DNA from: Microbacterium sulfonylureivorans
Lineage (GTDB): Bacteria > Actinomycetota > Actinomycetes > Actinomycetales > Microbacteriaceae
NCBI RefSeq assembly: GCF_003999995.1
Contig: NZ_RJAD01000002.1
Coordinates: 496,001-560,000, forward strand
Length of the DNA stretch: 64,000 nucleotides
Direction of reading: 5' to 3'
Shown here: positions 17,838-26,172 of the stretch, piece after piece
Layout: the number at the start of each line of letters is the position of its first letter
How positions within the stretch are numbered: position 1 is the first letter of the stretch
Program-made: the position numbers and the translations under genes
Notes under the pieces: model-generated
What the model saw: only the letters and a program-made list of their open reading frames with translations
What the model was told of the DNA's origin: nothing
Databases searched by the model: none

Positions 17838-19493
17838 ATGCCCGAATCACCGTCTGACGATCCGTTCGCGGATCTGTTCGGCAAGCTACCCGACCCGCGG
17901 GAGCGCCAGCTGAGGTCGACCGGTGAAGATGCCGCGTACGGCCCGCCGAAGGACGCCGCTCCGGGCACCGGCCCTGTGAGCGCCGACGGGGCACCCCTGT
18001 CGCGTCGCGCGGCGCGCGAAGCGGCCGCGCGCGTGGCCACCGGAAGCACCCCCGCCGCCCCGGCGACGCCCGCCGCGGCCCCCGCTGCCGACGGAGAGCC
18101 GCCGCGCCCGACGCCGACCGTCGCTCTGCCCGCGCTCGACGACTCCGGGCTGCTCGCTCAGCCGCGGGTCTCCGCCTCGCGCCCGGCGCCCGGCGAGCCT
18201 GACGCCGAGGAAGCCTGGATCTTCACCGACGGCGCCGCACCCGCCCTGCCGTACAGCCGGACCGGCTCGACCCCGCAGGTCGCGCCGGCGGCGACGGCCG
18301 GCGCAGAAGGCGGCGCACGCCCCGCCGCGACCGCGACCCTCGAAGACCTCTTCACCGGCGCCAGCTCGACCGACGACCTGGGCGCCCCGCCGCCGCCGAA
18401 GAACAAGCGCAAGCGCCGCATCGGGGGCTGGATCGCGCTCGGCGTGGTGCTCGCGATCATCGGCGGGATCGCCGCCGGCGGCTGGTACGTCTGGACGACC
18501 TACGAGGAGCAGATCCGCGAGGTCATGGGCTGGGAAGAGCCGAAGGACTACGAAGCGGGTCTCGCGAATGGCGAGACGTACATCACGATCGCCCCGGGCG
18601 ACACCGGATCGCCGATCTCCCAGAGCCTCCACGAGGCCGGCGTCACCAAGACCCCCGACGCGTTCTACGACTACCTCATCGAGGCGGGGGAGAACCCGCC
18701 GTTCGTGCCGGGCGTGTTCAAGCTGCAGAAGCAGATGACGTCGGAGGCCGCGCTGGCCGCGCTGCTCGACCCGGCGAACAAGATGGAGGACACAGCTCAG
18801 CTGCGCGAGGGGCTGACCGTGGAGCAGTCGCTCCCGCTGCTCGCCGAGGCGACCGGCATCCCGCTCGAGGATCTCCAGGCGGCTGTGGCGGATCCGTCCG
18901 ACTACGGTGTGGAGGCCGACTCGCTCGAAGGCTGGCTCTTCCCTGCGACGTACACCTTCAATCCCGGTGTGACCGCCCCCCAGGTGATCCAGACACTGGT
19001 GGACCGCACGGTGCAGTCGCTCGACGAGGCCGCCGTCCCCGCCGATAATCGCCAGCGCGTCCTGACGGTGGCGTCGATCATCCAGCGCGAGGCTCGCTAC
19101 GAGGCCGACATGCAGAAGGTCGCCACGGTGATCGAGAACCGGCTCGACCCGGACAACCAGGAGACGTTCGGTCTCCTGCAGATGGACTCGACCGCGCAGT
19201 ACGGCTACGGCGAGATGCACGACGGCACGGTGAGCTCCTCCGAGGAGGCGCTGAACGACCCCAATCCGTGGAACACCTACGTCCACGCGGGACTCCCCGT
19301 CGGTCCGATCTCCAACCCGGGCGACGCGGCAATCAAGGCGGTGATGAACCCGTCCGGCGGCGATTGGATGTACTTCGTCACCGTGAACCTCGACACCGGC
19401 GAGACGGTGTTCACGACCAACCTGAGCGACCACAACCGGGCCGTCGCGCAATGGCAGGAATGGTGCTCGGCACATCCGGACTCCGGGTGCTGA
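17838..19493 (+). CDS. mltG: Endolytic murein transglycosylase MltG (YceG-like)
   Basis: MltG cuts nascent glycan strands at the outer face of the membrane. The 551 residues have a long cytoplasmic, Pro/Ala-rich N-terminus (1-192), a transmembrane helix near 195-218 (IGGWIALGVVLAIIGGIAAG), a LysM-like module (TIAPGDTGSPISQSLHEAGV) and the catalytic YceG domain. The catalytic Glu is in SIIQREARYEADMQKV, and the conserved NTYVHAGLPVGPISNPG motif is present. The N-terminal extension is much longer than in E. coli. ATG 17838 has AGGAG upstream. aroE starts within its last codons. Confidence 0.92.
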   Translation: MPESPSDDPFADLFGKLPDPRERQLRSTGEDAAYGPPKDAAPGTGPVSADGAPLSRRAAREAAARVATGSTPAAPATPAAAPAADGEPPRPTPTVALPALDDSGLLAQPRVSASRPAPGEPDAEEAWIFTDGAAPALPYSRTGSTPQVAPAATAGAEGGARPAATATLEDLFTGASSTDDLGAPPPPKNKRKRRIGGWIALGVVLAIIGGIAAGGWYVWTTYEEQIREVMGWEEPKDYEAGLANGETYITIAPGDTGSPISQSLHEAGVTKTPDAFYDYLIEAGENPPFVPGVFKLQKQMTSEAALAALLDPANKMEDTAQLREGLTVEQSLPLLAEATGIPLEDLQAAVADPSDYGVEADSLEGWLFPATYTFNPGVTAPQVIQTLVDRTVQSLDEAAVPADNRQRVLTVASIIQREARYEADMQKVATVIENRLDPDNQETFGLLQMDSTAQYGYGEMHDGTVSSSEEALNDPNPWNTYVHAGLPVGPISNPGDAAIKAVMNPSGGDWMYFVTVNLDTGETVFTTNLSDHNRAVAQWQEWCSAHPDSGC

Positions 19494-20329
19494 CGAACGA
19501 CGCCCATCGCCTCGAGGTATGGGGCGACCCGATCGCACACAGCCGGTCGCCGCACCTCCATGCGGCGGCGTACGAGCTGCTCGGCCTCGACTGGAGCTAC
19601 GGCCGCCGGCGCGTCGATGAGGCCTCGTTCGCGCGCGAGCTCGCAGGCCTCGACGACACGTGGCGCGGCCTGTCGCTGACCATGCCGCTCAAGGGGGTCG
19701 CGTTCGCTGCTGCTCGCACGCGCGATCGCCGGGCCGAGCTGACCGGCGCCGTCAACACCCTCCTGCTCGGCCCGGACGGACCCCGCGGGTTCAACACCGA
19801 CGTCGGCGGCATCGTCGACGCGCTGGCGGACGAGGGCCTCACGTCGATCGGGTCCGCGAGGATCGTCGGGGCCGGAGCGACGGCCACCTCCGCGCTGGCG
19901 GCGCTGGCCGAGCTCGGCGCACGGCACGTCGACGTCGTGGCACGCCGACCGGCGGCGGTCGAGCCGCTGGCCGTGCTGGGTGGGCGCCTCGGCATGGACG
20001 TGACGACGACGCCGTTCGAGGCATCCGCTCACGGTGTGGCCGTCACGATCGCCGCGCTTCCCGGCGACGCGCCGGTCTCCGATGCCGCGGCCTCGGCACT
20101 GGCGGCCTCCGGGGGGCTCCTCCTCGACGTCGTCTACGGGCACTGGCCGACCCGGCTGTCGGCAGCGTGGGAGCGCGCGGGCCATCCGGCGGTGTCGGGG
20201 CTCGGGATGCTGCTGCACCAGGCCGTCCGGCAGGTGAGGGTCTTCACGACCGGCGATGCCGACGCACCGCTCGACGACGAGCCGCGTGTGGTCGCAGCGA
20301 TGCGGCGCGCGCTCGTCGCCGCAGGCTGA
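19487..20329 (+). CDS. aroE: Shikimate dehydrogenase
   Basis: AroE reduces 3-dehydroshikimate with NADPH in chorismate synthesis. The roughly 280-residue protein has the substrate motif VWGDPIAHSRSPHLHAAAY, the catalytic Lys in TMPLKG, NTDVGG, and a nucleotide-binding VGAGATATSALAAL loop. That loop is a variant of the usual GxGGxxxA, which is common in the actinobacterial branch. The start is uncertain: GTG 19487 gives a normal N-terminus and a 7-base overlap with mltG, while ATG 19451 or 19460 add 9-12 residues. aroC follows with its own possible promoter. Confidence 0.9.
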   Translation: MLTNDAHRLEVWGDPIAHSRSPHLHAAAYELLGLDWSYGRRRVDEASFARELAGLDDTWRGLSLTMPLKGVAFAAARTRDRRAELTGAVNTLLLGPDGPRGFNTDVGGIVDALADEGLTSIGSARIVGAGATATSALAALAELGARHVDVVARRPAAVEPLAVLGGRLGMDVTTTPFEASAHGVAVTIAALPGDAPVSDAAASALAASGGLLLDVVYGHWPTRLSAAWERAGHPAVSGLGMLLHQAVRQVRVFTTGDADAPLDDEPRVVAAMRRALVAAG

Positions 20330-20352
20330 CGTAACCGACGACGCGCACGTGG

Positions 20353-20358
20353 GAGACT
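20353..20358 (+). promoter_or_regulatory. Possible degenerate -10 box of aroC
   Basis: GAGACT, six bases, then ATG 20365. The spacing matches other leaderless starts, but the first base is not T. There is no ribosome site in the 35-base gap. Confidence 0.3.
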
Positions 20359-20364
20359 GGACCA

Positions 20365-21594
20365 ATGCTCCGCGTGCTCACGGCCGGCGAATCCCACGGC
20401 CCCGAACTCATCGCCGTCATGGAAGGTCTGCCCTCGGGCGTCGCCGTCACGCGTGACGCGATCCAGGCCGATCTCGCCCGCCGGAAGCTCGGCTATGGCC
20501 GCGGCTCACGGATGAAGTTCGAGGAGGACGAGCTCACGATCTCCTCCGGCGTCGTCCACGGCCGCTCGCTCGGCAGCCCGATCGCGCTGCGCATCGGCAA
20601 CACGGAGTGGCCGAAGTGGGTCGAGGTCATGAGTCCCGACCCCGTCGAGCTCACCGACAAGTCGCGCGGGCGCGGCGCCGCGCTGACGCGGCCCCGTCCG
20701 GGACACGCCGATCTGGTCGGCATGCAGAAGTACGACTTCGACGAGGCCCGCCCGATCCTCGAGCGCGCGAGCGCGCGCGAGACGGCGGCGCGCGTGGCGC
20801 TCGGCGCTGTGGCCCGCGCGTTCCTCTCCGAGCTCGGCATCCGTCTCGTGAGCCACACCCTGTCGATCGGACCCGTGCGGGTTCCCGACGACGCCGCGCT
20901 GCCCGCCCCCGACGACGTCGACGCGCTCGACGCCGATCCGCTGCGGTGCTTCGACCCCGCGACCAGCGCCCGCATGGTGGCCGAGGTGGACGACGCCCGC
21001 AAGGACGGCGACACGCTCGGCGGCATCGTCGAGGTCCTCGCCTACGGACTGCCGCCGGGGCTCGGATCGCACGTGCACTGGGATCGCCGCCTCGACGGCA
21101 AGCTCGCCCAGGCGCTCATGAGCATCCAGGCCATCAAGGGCGTCGAGGTCGGAGACGGCTTCCTCACGACGACGCGCCGCGGATCGCAGGCGCACGACGA
21201 GCTGTATGCGACCGACAGCGGCATCACGCGAGCGAGCGACAAGGCCGGCGGCACCGAGGGCGGCATGTCCACGGGCACCGTGCTCCGCGTCCGTGCGGGC
21301 ATGAAGCCCATCGCGACCGTGCCCAAGGCCCTGCGGACGATCGACGTCGCGACGGGCGACACCGCCTCGGCGCACCATCAGCGGTCCGACGTGTGCGCGG
21401 TTCCCGCTGCCGGGGTCGTGGCCGAGGCGATGGTCGCCATCGTCCTCGCCGAGGTCGTGCTCGAGAAGTTCGGCGGCGACAGCGTCGCCGAGACCCGGCG
21501 CAACCTCGAGGGATACCTTGCGGCGATCCCCGCCGGGCTTCGCACCGCGGCGGCCAGCGACGCGGGCCTCGCCGAGCATGACGTCGCCCTCTGA
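20365..21594 (+). CDS. aroC: Chorismate synthase
   Basis: AroC converts EPSP to chorismate, the branch point for Trp, Phe, Tyr and folate. The 409-residue protein has [21 protein letters not shown] at its start, then the [21 protein letters not shown] and [15 protein letters not shown]-binding motifs, and [12 protein letters not shown] near its end. It is close to the usual actinobacterial size. It overlaps aroK by 17 bases. The EPSP synthase gene (aroA) and DAHP synthase are not in this window. Confidence 0.97.
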   Translation: MLRVLTAGESHGPELIAVMEGLPSGVAVTRDAIQADLARRKLGYGRGSRMKFEEDELTISSGVVHGRSLGSPIALRIGNTEWPKWVEVMSPDPVELTDKSRGRGAALTRPRPGHADLVGMQKYDFDEARPILERASARETAARVALGAVARAFLSELGIRLVSHTLSIGPVRVPDDAALPAPDDVDALDADPLRCFDPATSARMVAEVDDARKDGDTLGGIVEVLAYGLPPGLGSHVHWDRRLDGKLAQALMSIQAIKGVEVGDGFLTTTRRGSQAHDELYATDSGITRASDKAGGTEGGMSTGTVLRVRAGMKPIATVPKALRTIDVATGDTASAHHQRSDVCAVPAAGVVAEAMVAIVLAEVVLEKFGGDSVAETRRNLEGYLAAIPAGLRTAAASDAGLAEHDVAL

Positions 21595-22105
21595 CGCCCT
21601 CGTCCTGATCGGCCCGATGGGGGCGGGCAAGACGAGCGTCGGCAAGCGCGTCGCGCGAGCCCTCGACCTCGCCTTCTTCGACACGGATGCCGCGGTGTCC
21701 CGGGTGCACGGACCGATCGAGCAGCTGTTCGCCGAGCACGGCGAGGCGCACTTCCGCGCACTCGAGCGGGCGGCGGTGATCGAGGGGCTCGCCACCGGCG
21801 GAGTCGTGTCGCTCGGTGGCGGAGCCGTGGTCGACCCCGACACCCGTGCCGACCTCGCCCGGCACCGCGTCGTGCTCCTCACGGTGGCCCCGCGAGTCGT
21901 CGCGCTTCGCGTGCGCGGATCGAGCCGGCCCCTGCTGGCGGGCGACGACGCCATGGCCCGATGGTCGGCGATCTACGAGGAGCGCCGGCCGATCTACGAA
22001 GAGCTCGCCGACGTGACGTTCGACACGTCGAACGGACCGCTGCAGAACGTCGTCGACGGCATCGTGGCGTGGGCGAACAGCGACGACGATGGAGGAGAAG
22101 CATGA
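21578..22105 (+). CDS. aroK: Shikimate kinase
   Basis: AroK phosphorylates shikimate with ATP. The 175 residues show Walker [14 protein letters not shown], the shikimate-binding DTDAAV segment, the [11 protein letters not shown] stretch, and the GGGAV loop. Arg residues around [13 protein letters not shown] form the lid. ATG 21578 lies inside the end of aroC; ATGA then links it to aroB. Confidence 0.94.
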   Translation: MTSPSDALVLIGPMGAGKTSVGKRVARALDLAFFDTDAAVSRVHGPIEQLFAEHGEAHFRALERAAVIEGLATGGVVSLGGGAVVDPDTRADLARHRVVLLTVAPRVVALRVRGSSRPLLAGDDAMARWSAIYEERRPIYEELADVTFDTSNGPLQNVVDGIVAWANSDDDGGEA

Positions 22106-23178
22106 GCGACGTGACGACGATCACGGTGAGCGGCGACGCGAGCTACCCGATCACGGTGGGGCGCGGCATCCTGTCCACTCTCGGCGACGCGCTGCCGCCG
22201 GCCGCCCGGAAGGTGCTGGTGATCCACCCGCCGACGCTCGCGGCGCAGGCCGAGGGGCTTCGCGACGCACTCCGCGGCGATCGCGAGGTGCTCCTCGCGG
22301 AGATCCCCGATGCAGAGCAGGGCAAGCGCATCGAGGTCGCCGCCTTCTGCTGGCAGGTCATGGGCAAGGCCGACTTCACCCGTACCGACGCCGTCGTCGG
22401 CTTCGGAGGCGGCGCCGTGACCGACCTCGCCGGATTCGTCGCCGCGACGTGGCTGCGGGGAGTCGAGATCGTCCAGGTGCCCACGACCGTGCTCGGCATG
22501 GTCGACGCCGCGGTGGGTGGCAAGACGGGGGTCAACACCGCCGAGGGGAAGAACCTGGTCGGCGCGTTCTGGGCGCCGCGTGCCGTGCTGTGCGACCTCG
22601 ACCTGCTCGACTCGCTCTCACGCAACGAGCTCGTCGCCGGCTACGCCGAAGTGGTCAAGGCAGGGTTCATCTGGGCGCCCGAGATCCTCGATCTCGTCGA
22701 GGCCGACCCCGAGGTCGCGACCGACCCGCGCAGCGATGCGTTCCGCCGCGCGATCGAGCTCTCCATCGACATGAAGGCGCGCGTCGTCGGACAGGATCTC
22801 CGCGAGGCGGGGCTCCGCGAGATCCTCAACTACGGCCACACGCTCGGTCACGCGATCGAGCATGCCGAGCGCTACCGCTGGCGCCACGGTGCGGCGATAT
22901 CGGTGGGCATGATGTTCGCGGCAGAGCTGTCCCGTCTCGCGGGACGGCTGCCGGATGCCGCGGCCCAGCGCCATCGCGACATCCTGACGTCCCTCGGCCT
23001 GCCGACCACGTACCGTGCCGGCGCCTGGCCGACGCTGCAGGCGTCGATGCAGCGCGACAAGAAGAGCCGCGGCGGCATGCTCCGCTTCATCGTGCTGGAT
23101 GACATCGCCAGGCCCACCGTCCTGCAGGCACCCGACGAATCGCTCCTGTTCGCCGCGTACCAAGAGGTCGCCGGCTGA
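22102..23178 (+). CDS. aroB: 3-dehydroquinate synthase
   Basis: AroB makes 3-dehydroquinate from DAHP using NAD and a metal ion. The 358-residue protein has GFGGGAVTDLAGFVAATW, PTTVLGMVDAAVGGKTGVNTAEGKN and the metal-binding Glu/His residues in ELVAGYAEVVKAGFI and LNYGHTLGHAIEH. ATG 22102 follows a strong GGAGGAG. Its stop is followed by a small hairpin and then the yfeO-like gene. Confidence 0.97.
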   Translation: MSDVTTITVSGDASYPITVGRGILSTLGDALPPAARKVLVIHPPTLAAQAEGLRDALRGDREVLLAEIPDAEQGKRIEVAAFCWQVMGKADFTRTDAVVGFGGGAVTDLAGFVAATWLRGVEIVQVPTTVLGMVDAAVGGKTGVNTAEGKNLVGAFWAPRAVLCDLDLLDSLSRNELVAGYAEVVKAGFIWAPEILDLVEADPEVATDPRSDAFRRAIELSIDMKARVVGQDLREAGLREILNYGHTLGHAIEHAERYRWRHGAAISVGMMFAAELSRLAGRLPDAAAQRHRDILTSLGLPTTYRAGAWPTLQASMQRDKKSRGGMLRFIVLDDIARPTVLQAPDESLLFAAYQEVAG

Positions 23179-23194
23179 GGCATCCCGAAAATCA

Positions 23195-23212
23195 CCCCTC
23201 CAGTGGGAGGGG
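23195..23212 (+). terminator. Short hairpin after aroB
   Basis: CCCCTCC pairs with GGAGGGG across a four-base loop, 16 bases after the aroB stop. No T-run follows. A second weaker hairpin (CCGGGT with ACCCGG) lies before the next gene. Confidence 0.4.
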
Positions 23213-23282
23213 CCATCCGGCAGGATGAGGGGCACCGGGTCGCGCCGCACCCGGGTTCACGGCAGCGAGAGGAGTGCCTCGG

Positions 23283-24599
23283 ATGAGCCTTGCGAGAACT
23301 CCGGACGAAGGCGGCGCGTCGCCGCAGCAGCTGCTGGTGCTCGCGATCCCCGCGATCCTCCTCGGTGCGTTCGCCGCGCTCCTGCTGTGGGCGCTGGAGC
23401 AGCTGGCCGACCTGCTCAGCGGCGTGCTGTGGACGACGCTGCCCGGGGCGCTCGGCGTCGACCCGAGCGGGTGGTGGATCATCCTGATCCTGACGCTGAC
23501 GGGCCTCGCCGTCGGCATCGGACTGCGGTACCTCCCCGGGCACGGTGGTCCCGACTCCGCCACGACCGAGCTGATCTCGCCGCCGCTGAAGCTGCGCGTG
23601 CTCCCCGGGCTCGCGGTGGTCACGGTGCTGAGCCTCGCCGGCGGCGTCAGCCTCGGCCCCGAGAACCCCATCATCGCGATCAACGTCGCGATCGTCGTTG
23701 CCGTGTTCGCTCGATTCATCCCGAAGATCCCGACCCAGATCGCTGTCCTGATCGCGAGCGCGGCGACCGTCGGAGCACTTTTCGGCACACCCGTGGCGGC
23801 AGCGCTGCTGTTCACCGGGATCGTGGCGACCGCGAAGGGCGGCTCGCTCTGGGACAAGCTCTTCCTGCCTGTGGCGGCTGCGGGCGCGGGCGCGGTCACG
23901 ATGCACCTCCTCGGTGCGCCGCCGCTGTCGTTCGACATCCCGGCCTACGGCAGCCCGCAGGCGATCGATCTGCTCACCGGCGCCGTGGTCGCGTGCGCCG
24001 CCGTGGGAATCGCCCTCATCGCTCTCTTCCTGTTCCCGATCTTCTGGCGAACGCTCCACGCACTCCGGCATCCGATCCTCATTCCGCTCGTCGGCGGCTT
24101 CCTGCTCGGGATCCTCGGTTTCATCGGCGGCCCGATCACGATGTTCAAGGGCCTCACGCAGATCGGCGATCTGCTGCAGGACCCCGGCGCCTACGACGCG
24201 GCCCAGCTGGCGGGGATCGCGGGGATCAAGATCCTCGCGCTCCTCGTGGCTGCGAGTGCGCTGTTCCGCGGTGGCCGCATCTTCCCGGCAACGTTCATCG
24301 GAGTCGCGCTCGGCATGCTCGGACATGTGCTGATCCCCGGATTGCCACTGGGGCTCGCGGTCGCCTGCGGAATCGTGGGCGTGATCGTGGTCATCGCACG
24401 CGACGGCTGGCTCGCGATCTTCCTCGGCGTCGCCATCCCGAACGACATCAGCCTGCTGCCGATGCTGTGCATCATCGTCCTCCCCGCGTGGCTCCTCGTG
24501 TCGCGCATGCCGGCGTTCCAGATCGTCCCGCCCGCGGTGCAGACCGAGCCCGTCGCCGCGAAGCCGGCGGATCCGCCCGCTGGTAGCGTGGCCGGGTGA
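23283..24599 (+). CDS. yfeO: YfeO-type CLC-family ion channel/transporter
   Basis: The 438 residues form about ten membrane helices. Segments such as GLAVGIGLRYLPGHGGPD, LAGGVSLGPENPI, GALFGTPVAAALLF, GGRIFPATFIGVALG and the C-terminal RDGWLAIFLGVAIPN closely parallel E. coli YfeO as I recall it. The GPENP motif corresponds to GREGP of classical CLC proteins, so the gating Glu is kept. The transported ion is not known. ATG 23283 is chosen for AGAGGAG eight bases upstream; GTG 23274 overlaps that site. It sits between aroB and aroQ and ends in GTGA with aroQ. Confidence 0.88.
   Translation: MSLARTPDEGGASPQQLLVLAIPAILLGAFAALLLWALEQLADLLSGVLWTTLPGALGVDPSGWWIILILTLTGLAVGIGLRYLPGHGGPDSATTELISPPLKLRVLPGLAVVTVLSLAGGVSLGPENPIIAINVAIVVAVFARFIPKIPTQIAVLIASAATVGALFGTPVAAALLFTGIVATAKGGSLWDKLFLPVAAAGAGAVTMHLLGAPPLSFDIPAYGSPQAIDLLTGAVVACAAVGIALIALFLFPIFWRTLHALRHPILIPLVGGFLLGILGFIGGPITMFKGLTQIGDLLQDPGAYDAAQLAGIAGIKILALLVAASALFRGGRIFPATFIGVALGMLGHVLIPGLPLGLAVACGIVGVIVVIARDGWLAIFLGVAIPNDISLLPMLCIIVLPAWLLVSRMPAFQIVPPAVQTEPVAAKPADPPAGSVAG
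24584..24589 (+). promoter_or_regulatory. -10 box of aroQ inside yfeO, leaderless spacing
   Basis: TAGCGT, six bases, then GTG 24596, all within the last codons of yfeO. Confidence 0.55.
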
Positions 24600-25054
24600 C
24601 CGCACCCCGCCGACTCCTGCTCGTCAACGGGCCGAACCTGAACCTCCTCGGCACGCGCGAGCCGGAGATGTACGGCACCGCCACGCTGAGCGACGTCGAG
24701 TCCATCGCAGCGGCGGCCGCCGCCGCACGCGGCTTCGAGATCCGCGCCGTCCAGAGCAACCACGAGGGTGTGCTGCTCGACGCGATCCACGATGCGCGGA
24801 ACGACTGCGCAGGCATCGTGATCAACCCGGGCGGACTGTCGCACACCTCCGTGGTGCTGCGCGATGCGCTCTCGGGCGTGGCGCTCCCCGTCGCCGAGGT
24901 CCACATCACGGACATCCTCCAGCGCGAGCCGTTCCGACACCACTCGTACGTCGCCGACGTCGCCGTGGTCCACGTCGTCGGCGAAGGCGTCGCCGGCTAT
25001 GCGACCGCCGTGGACCGGCTGATCGCGGTGATCGCCGGGCAAGCCGAGGGATGA
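24596..25054 (+). CDS. aroQ: 3-dehydroquinate dehydratase, type II
   Basis: AroQ dehydrates 3-dehydroquinate by the trans mechanism of type II enzymes. The 152-residue protein shows VNGPNLNLLGTREPEMYG with the catalytic Tyr, QSNHEG, INPGGLSHTSV, and VHITDILQREPFRHHSY with the catalytic His. It is homododecameric in other species. GTG 24596 overlaps the yfeO stop by four bases but appears to have its own promoter, so it can be expressed without the channel gene. Confidence 0.96.
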   Translation: MTAPRRLLLVNGPNLNLLGTREPEMYGTATLSDVESIAAAAAAARGFEIRAVQSNHEGVLLDAIHDARNDCAGIVINPGGLSHTSVVLRDALSGVALPVAEVHITDILQREPFRHHSYVADVAVVHVVGEGVAGYATAVDRLIAVIAGQAEG

Positions 25055-25092
25055 CCGGATGCCGCGCCGAGGGTCTCGGCCGCGGCATCCCG

Positions 25093-25098
25093 TAGAAT
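25093..25098 (+). promoter_or_regulatory. -10 box of efp
   Basis: TAGAAT, 55 bases before the efp ATG; it would drive efp-nusB. The ribosome site is GGAAT near 25139, weak for such a highly expressed gene. Confidence 0.55.
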
Positions 25099-25152
25099 GC
25101 ACTGTCGGGCCGTCATCGGCCAACTCTCCTCACGAACGGAATCTCCATCCCC

Positions 25153-25713
25153 ATGGCATCCACCGCAGACATCAAGAACGGCGTCGTCCTGAACATCGAC
25201 GGGCAGCTCTGGAGCGTCGTGGAGTTCCAGCACGTGAAGCCCGGCAAGGGCGGCGCGTTCGTCCGCACCAAGCTCAAGAACGTCCTCACGGGCAAGGTCG
25301 TCGACAAGACGTACAACGCCGGCACGAAGATCGACATCGAGAACGTCGACCGCCGCGACTTCACGTACCTGTACAACGACGGCGACAACTTCGTCTTCAT
25401 GGACATGGCCGACTACGACCAGATCAACGTCCCCGCGGCCACCGTCGGCGACGCGGCGAACTTCCTGCTCGAGAACCAGCAGGTGACGATCGCGACCAAC
25501 AACGGCAACCCGCTGTACGTCGACCTTCCCGCGTCGGTCGTGCTCGAGATCACGTACACCGAGCCGGGTCTCCAGGGCGACCGCTCGTCGGCCGGCACCA
25601 AGCCCGCGACCGTCGAGACCGGTTACGAGATGCAGGTGCCGCTGTTCGTCGAGGCCGGCACGAAGGTCAAGGTCGACACCCGCACGGGCGACTACCTCGG
25701 CCGCATCTCCTGA
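25153..25713 (+). CDS. efp: Elongation factor P
   Basis: EF-P rescues ribosomes stalled at proline runs. The 186 residues form the usual three beta-barrel domains: KOW-like domain I with the loop [15 protein letters not shown] carrying Lys32 at its tip, an OB domain II, and a C-terminal OB domain ending GDYLGRIS. No EF-P modifying enzyme gene lies nearby. The loop reads PGKGG, unlike the PGKGP form I recall for many actinobacteria. nusB starts two bases after its stop. Confidence 0.97.
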   Translation: MASTADIKNGVVLNIDGQLWSVVEFQHVKPGKGGAFVRTKLKNVLTGKVVDKTYNAGTKIDIENVDRRDFTYLYNDGDNFVFMDMADYDQINVPAATVGDAANFLLENQQVTIATNNGNPLYVDLPASVVLEITYTEPGLQGDRSSAGTKPATVETGYEMQVPLFVEAGTKVKVDTRTGDYLGRIS

Positions 25714-25715
25714 CC

Positions 25716-26126
25716 TTGAGCGCCCGCAGCAAGGCGCGCAAGCGCGCCCTCGACATCCTCTTCCAGGCCGACGTTCGCGGTGACGACCTTCCGTCGATCC
25801 TCGCGGCAGAGGCCAAGCGAGCAGCCAACGAGCCCGCCCGCGAGGCCTCGTGGCTGTACGCCCGCGAGATCGTCGACGGGGTGATCGACAACCGCGACGC
25901 GATCGACGAGCAGATCACCACGTTCGCGAAGGACTGGTCGCTGGCGCGAATGCCCGCGGTCGACCGCGCGGTGCTGCGGATCGGCGTCTGGGAGATCCTC
26001 TACAACGAGGAGGTTCCGGCGGCGGTCGCGATCGACGAGGCGGTGGAGCTCGCAAAGGAGTTCTCGACCGACGACTCGGGCTCGTTCGTCCACGGCGTGC
26101 TCGGGCGCATCGCGCGCTCGTCCTGA
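25716..26126 (+). CDS. nusB: Transcription antitermination protein NusB
   Basis: NusB binds boxA RNA with S10 to prevent early termination in rRNA operons. The 136 residues form the all-helical NusB fold: SARSKARKRALDILFQADVRG at the start, then FAKDWSLARMPAVDRAVLRIGVWEIL and AVAIDEAVELAKEFSTDDSGSFVHGVL, as expected. The start is a TTG at 25716, the only in-frame option near the conserved N-terminus, and it is placed for coupling to efp, whose stop is two bases upstream. Confidence 0.95.
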   Translation: MSARSKARKRALDILFQADVRGDDLPSILAAEAKRAANEPAREASWLYAREIVDGVIDNRDAIDEQITTFAKDWSLARMPAVDRAVLRIGVWEILYNEEVPAAVAIDEAVELAKEFSTDDSGSFVHGVLGRIARSS

Positions 26127-26172
26127 CCCGGGAGTCGCCGCGTCGTCGGCGGGCCTTGCGAGGATGGATGCC

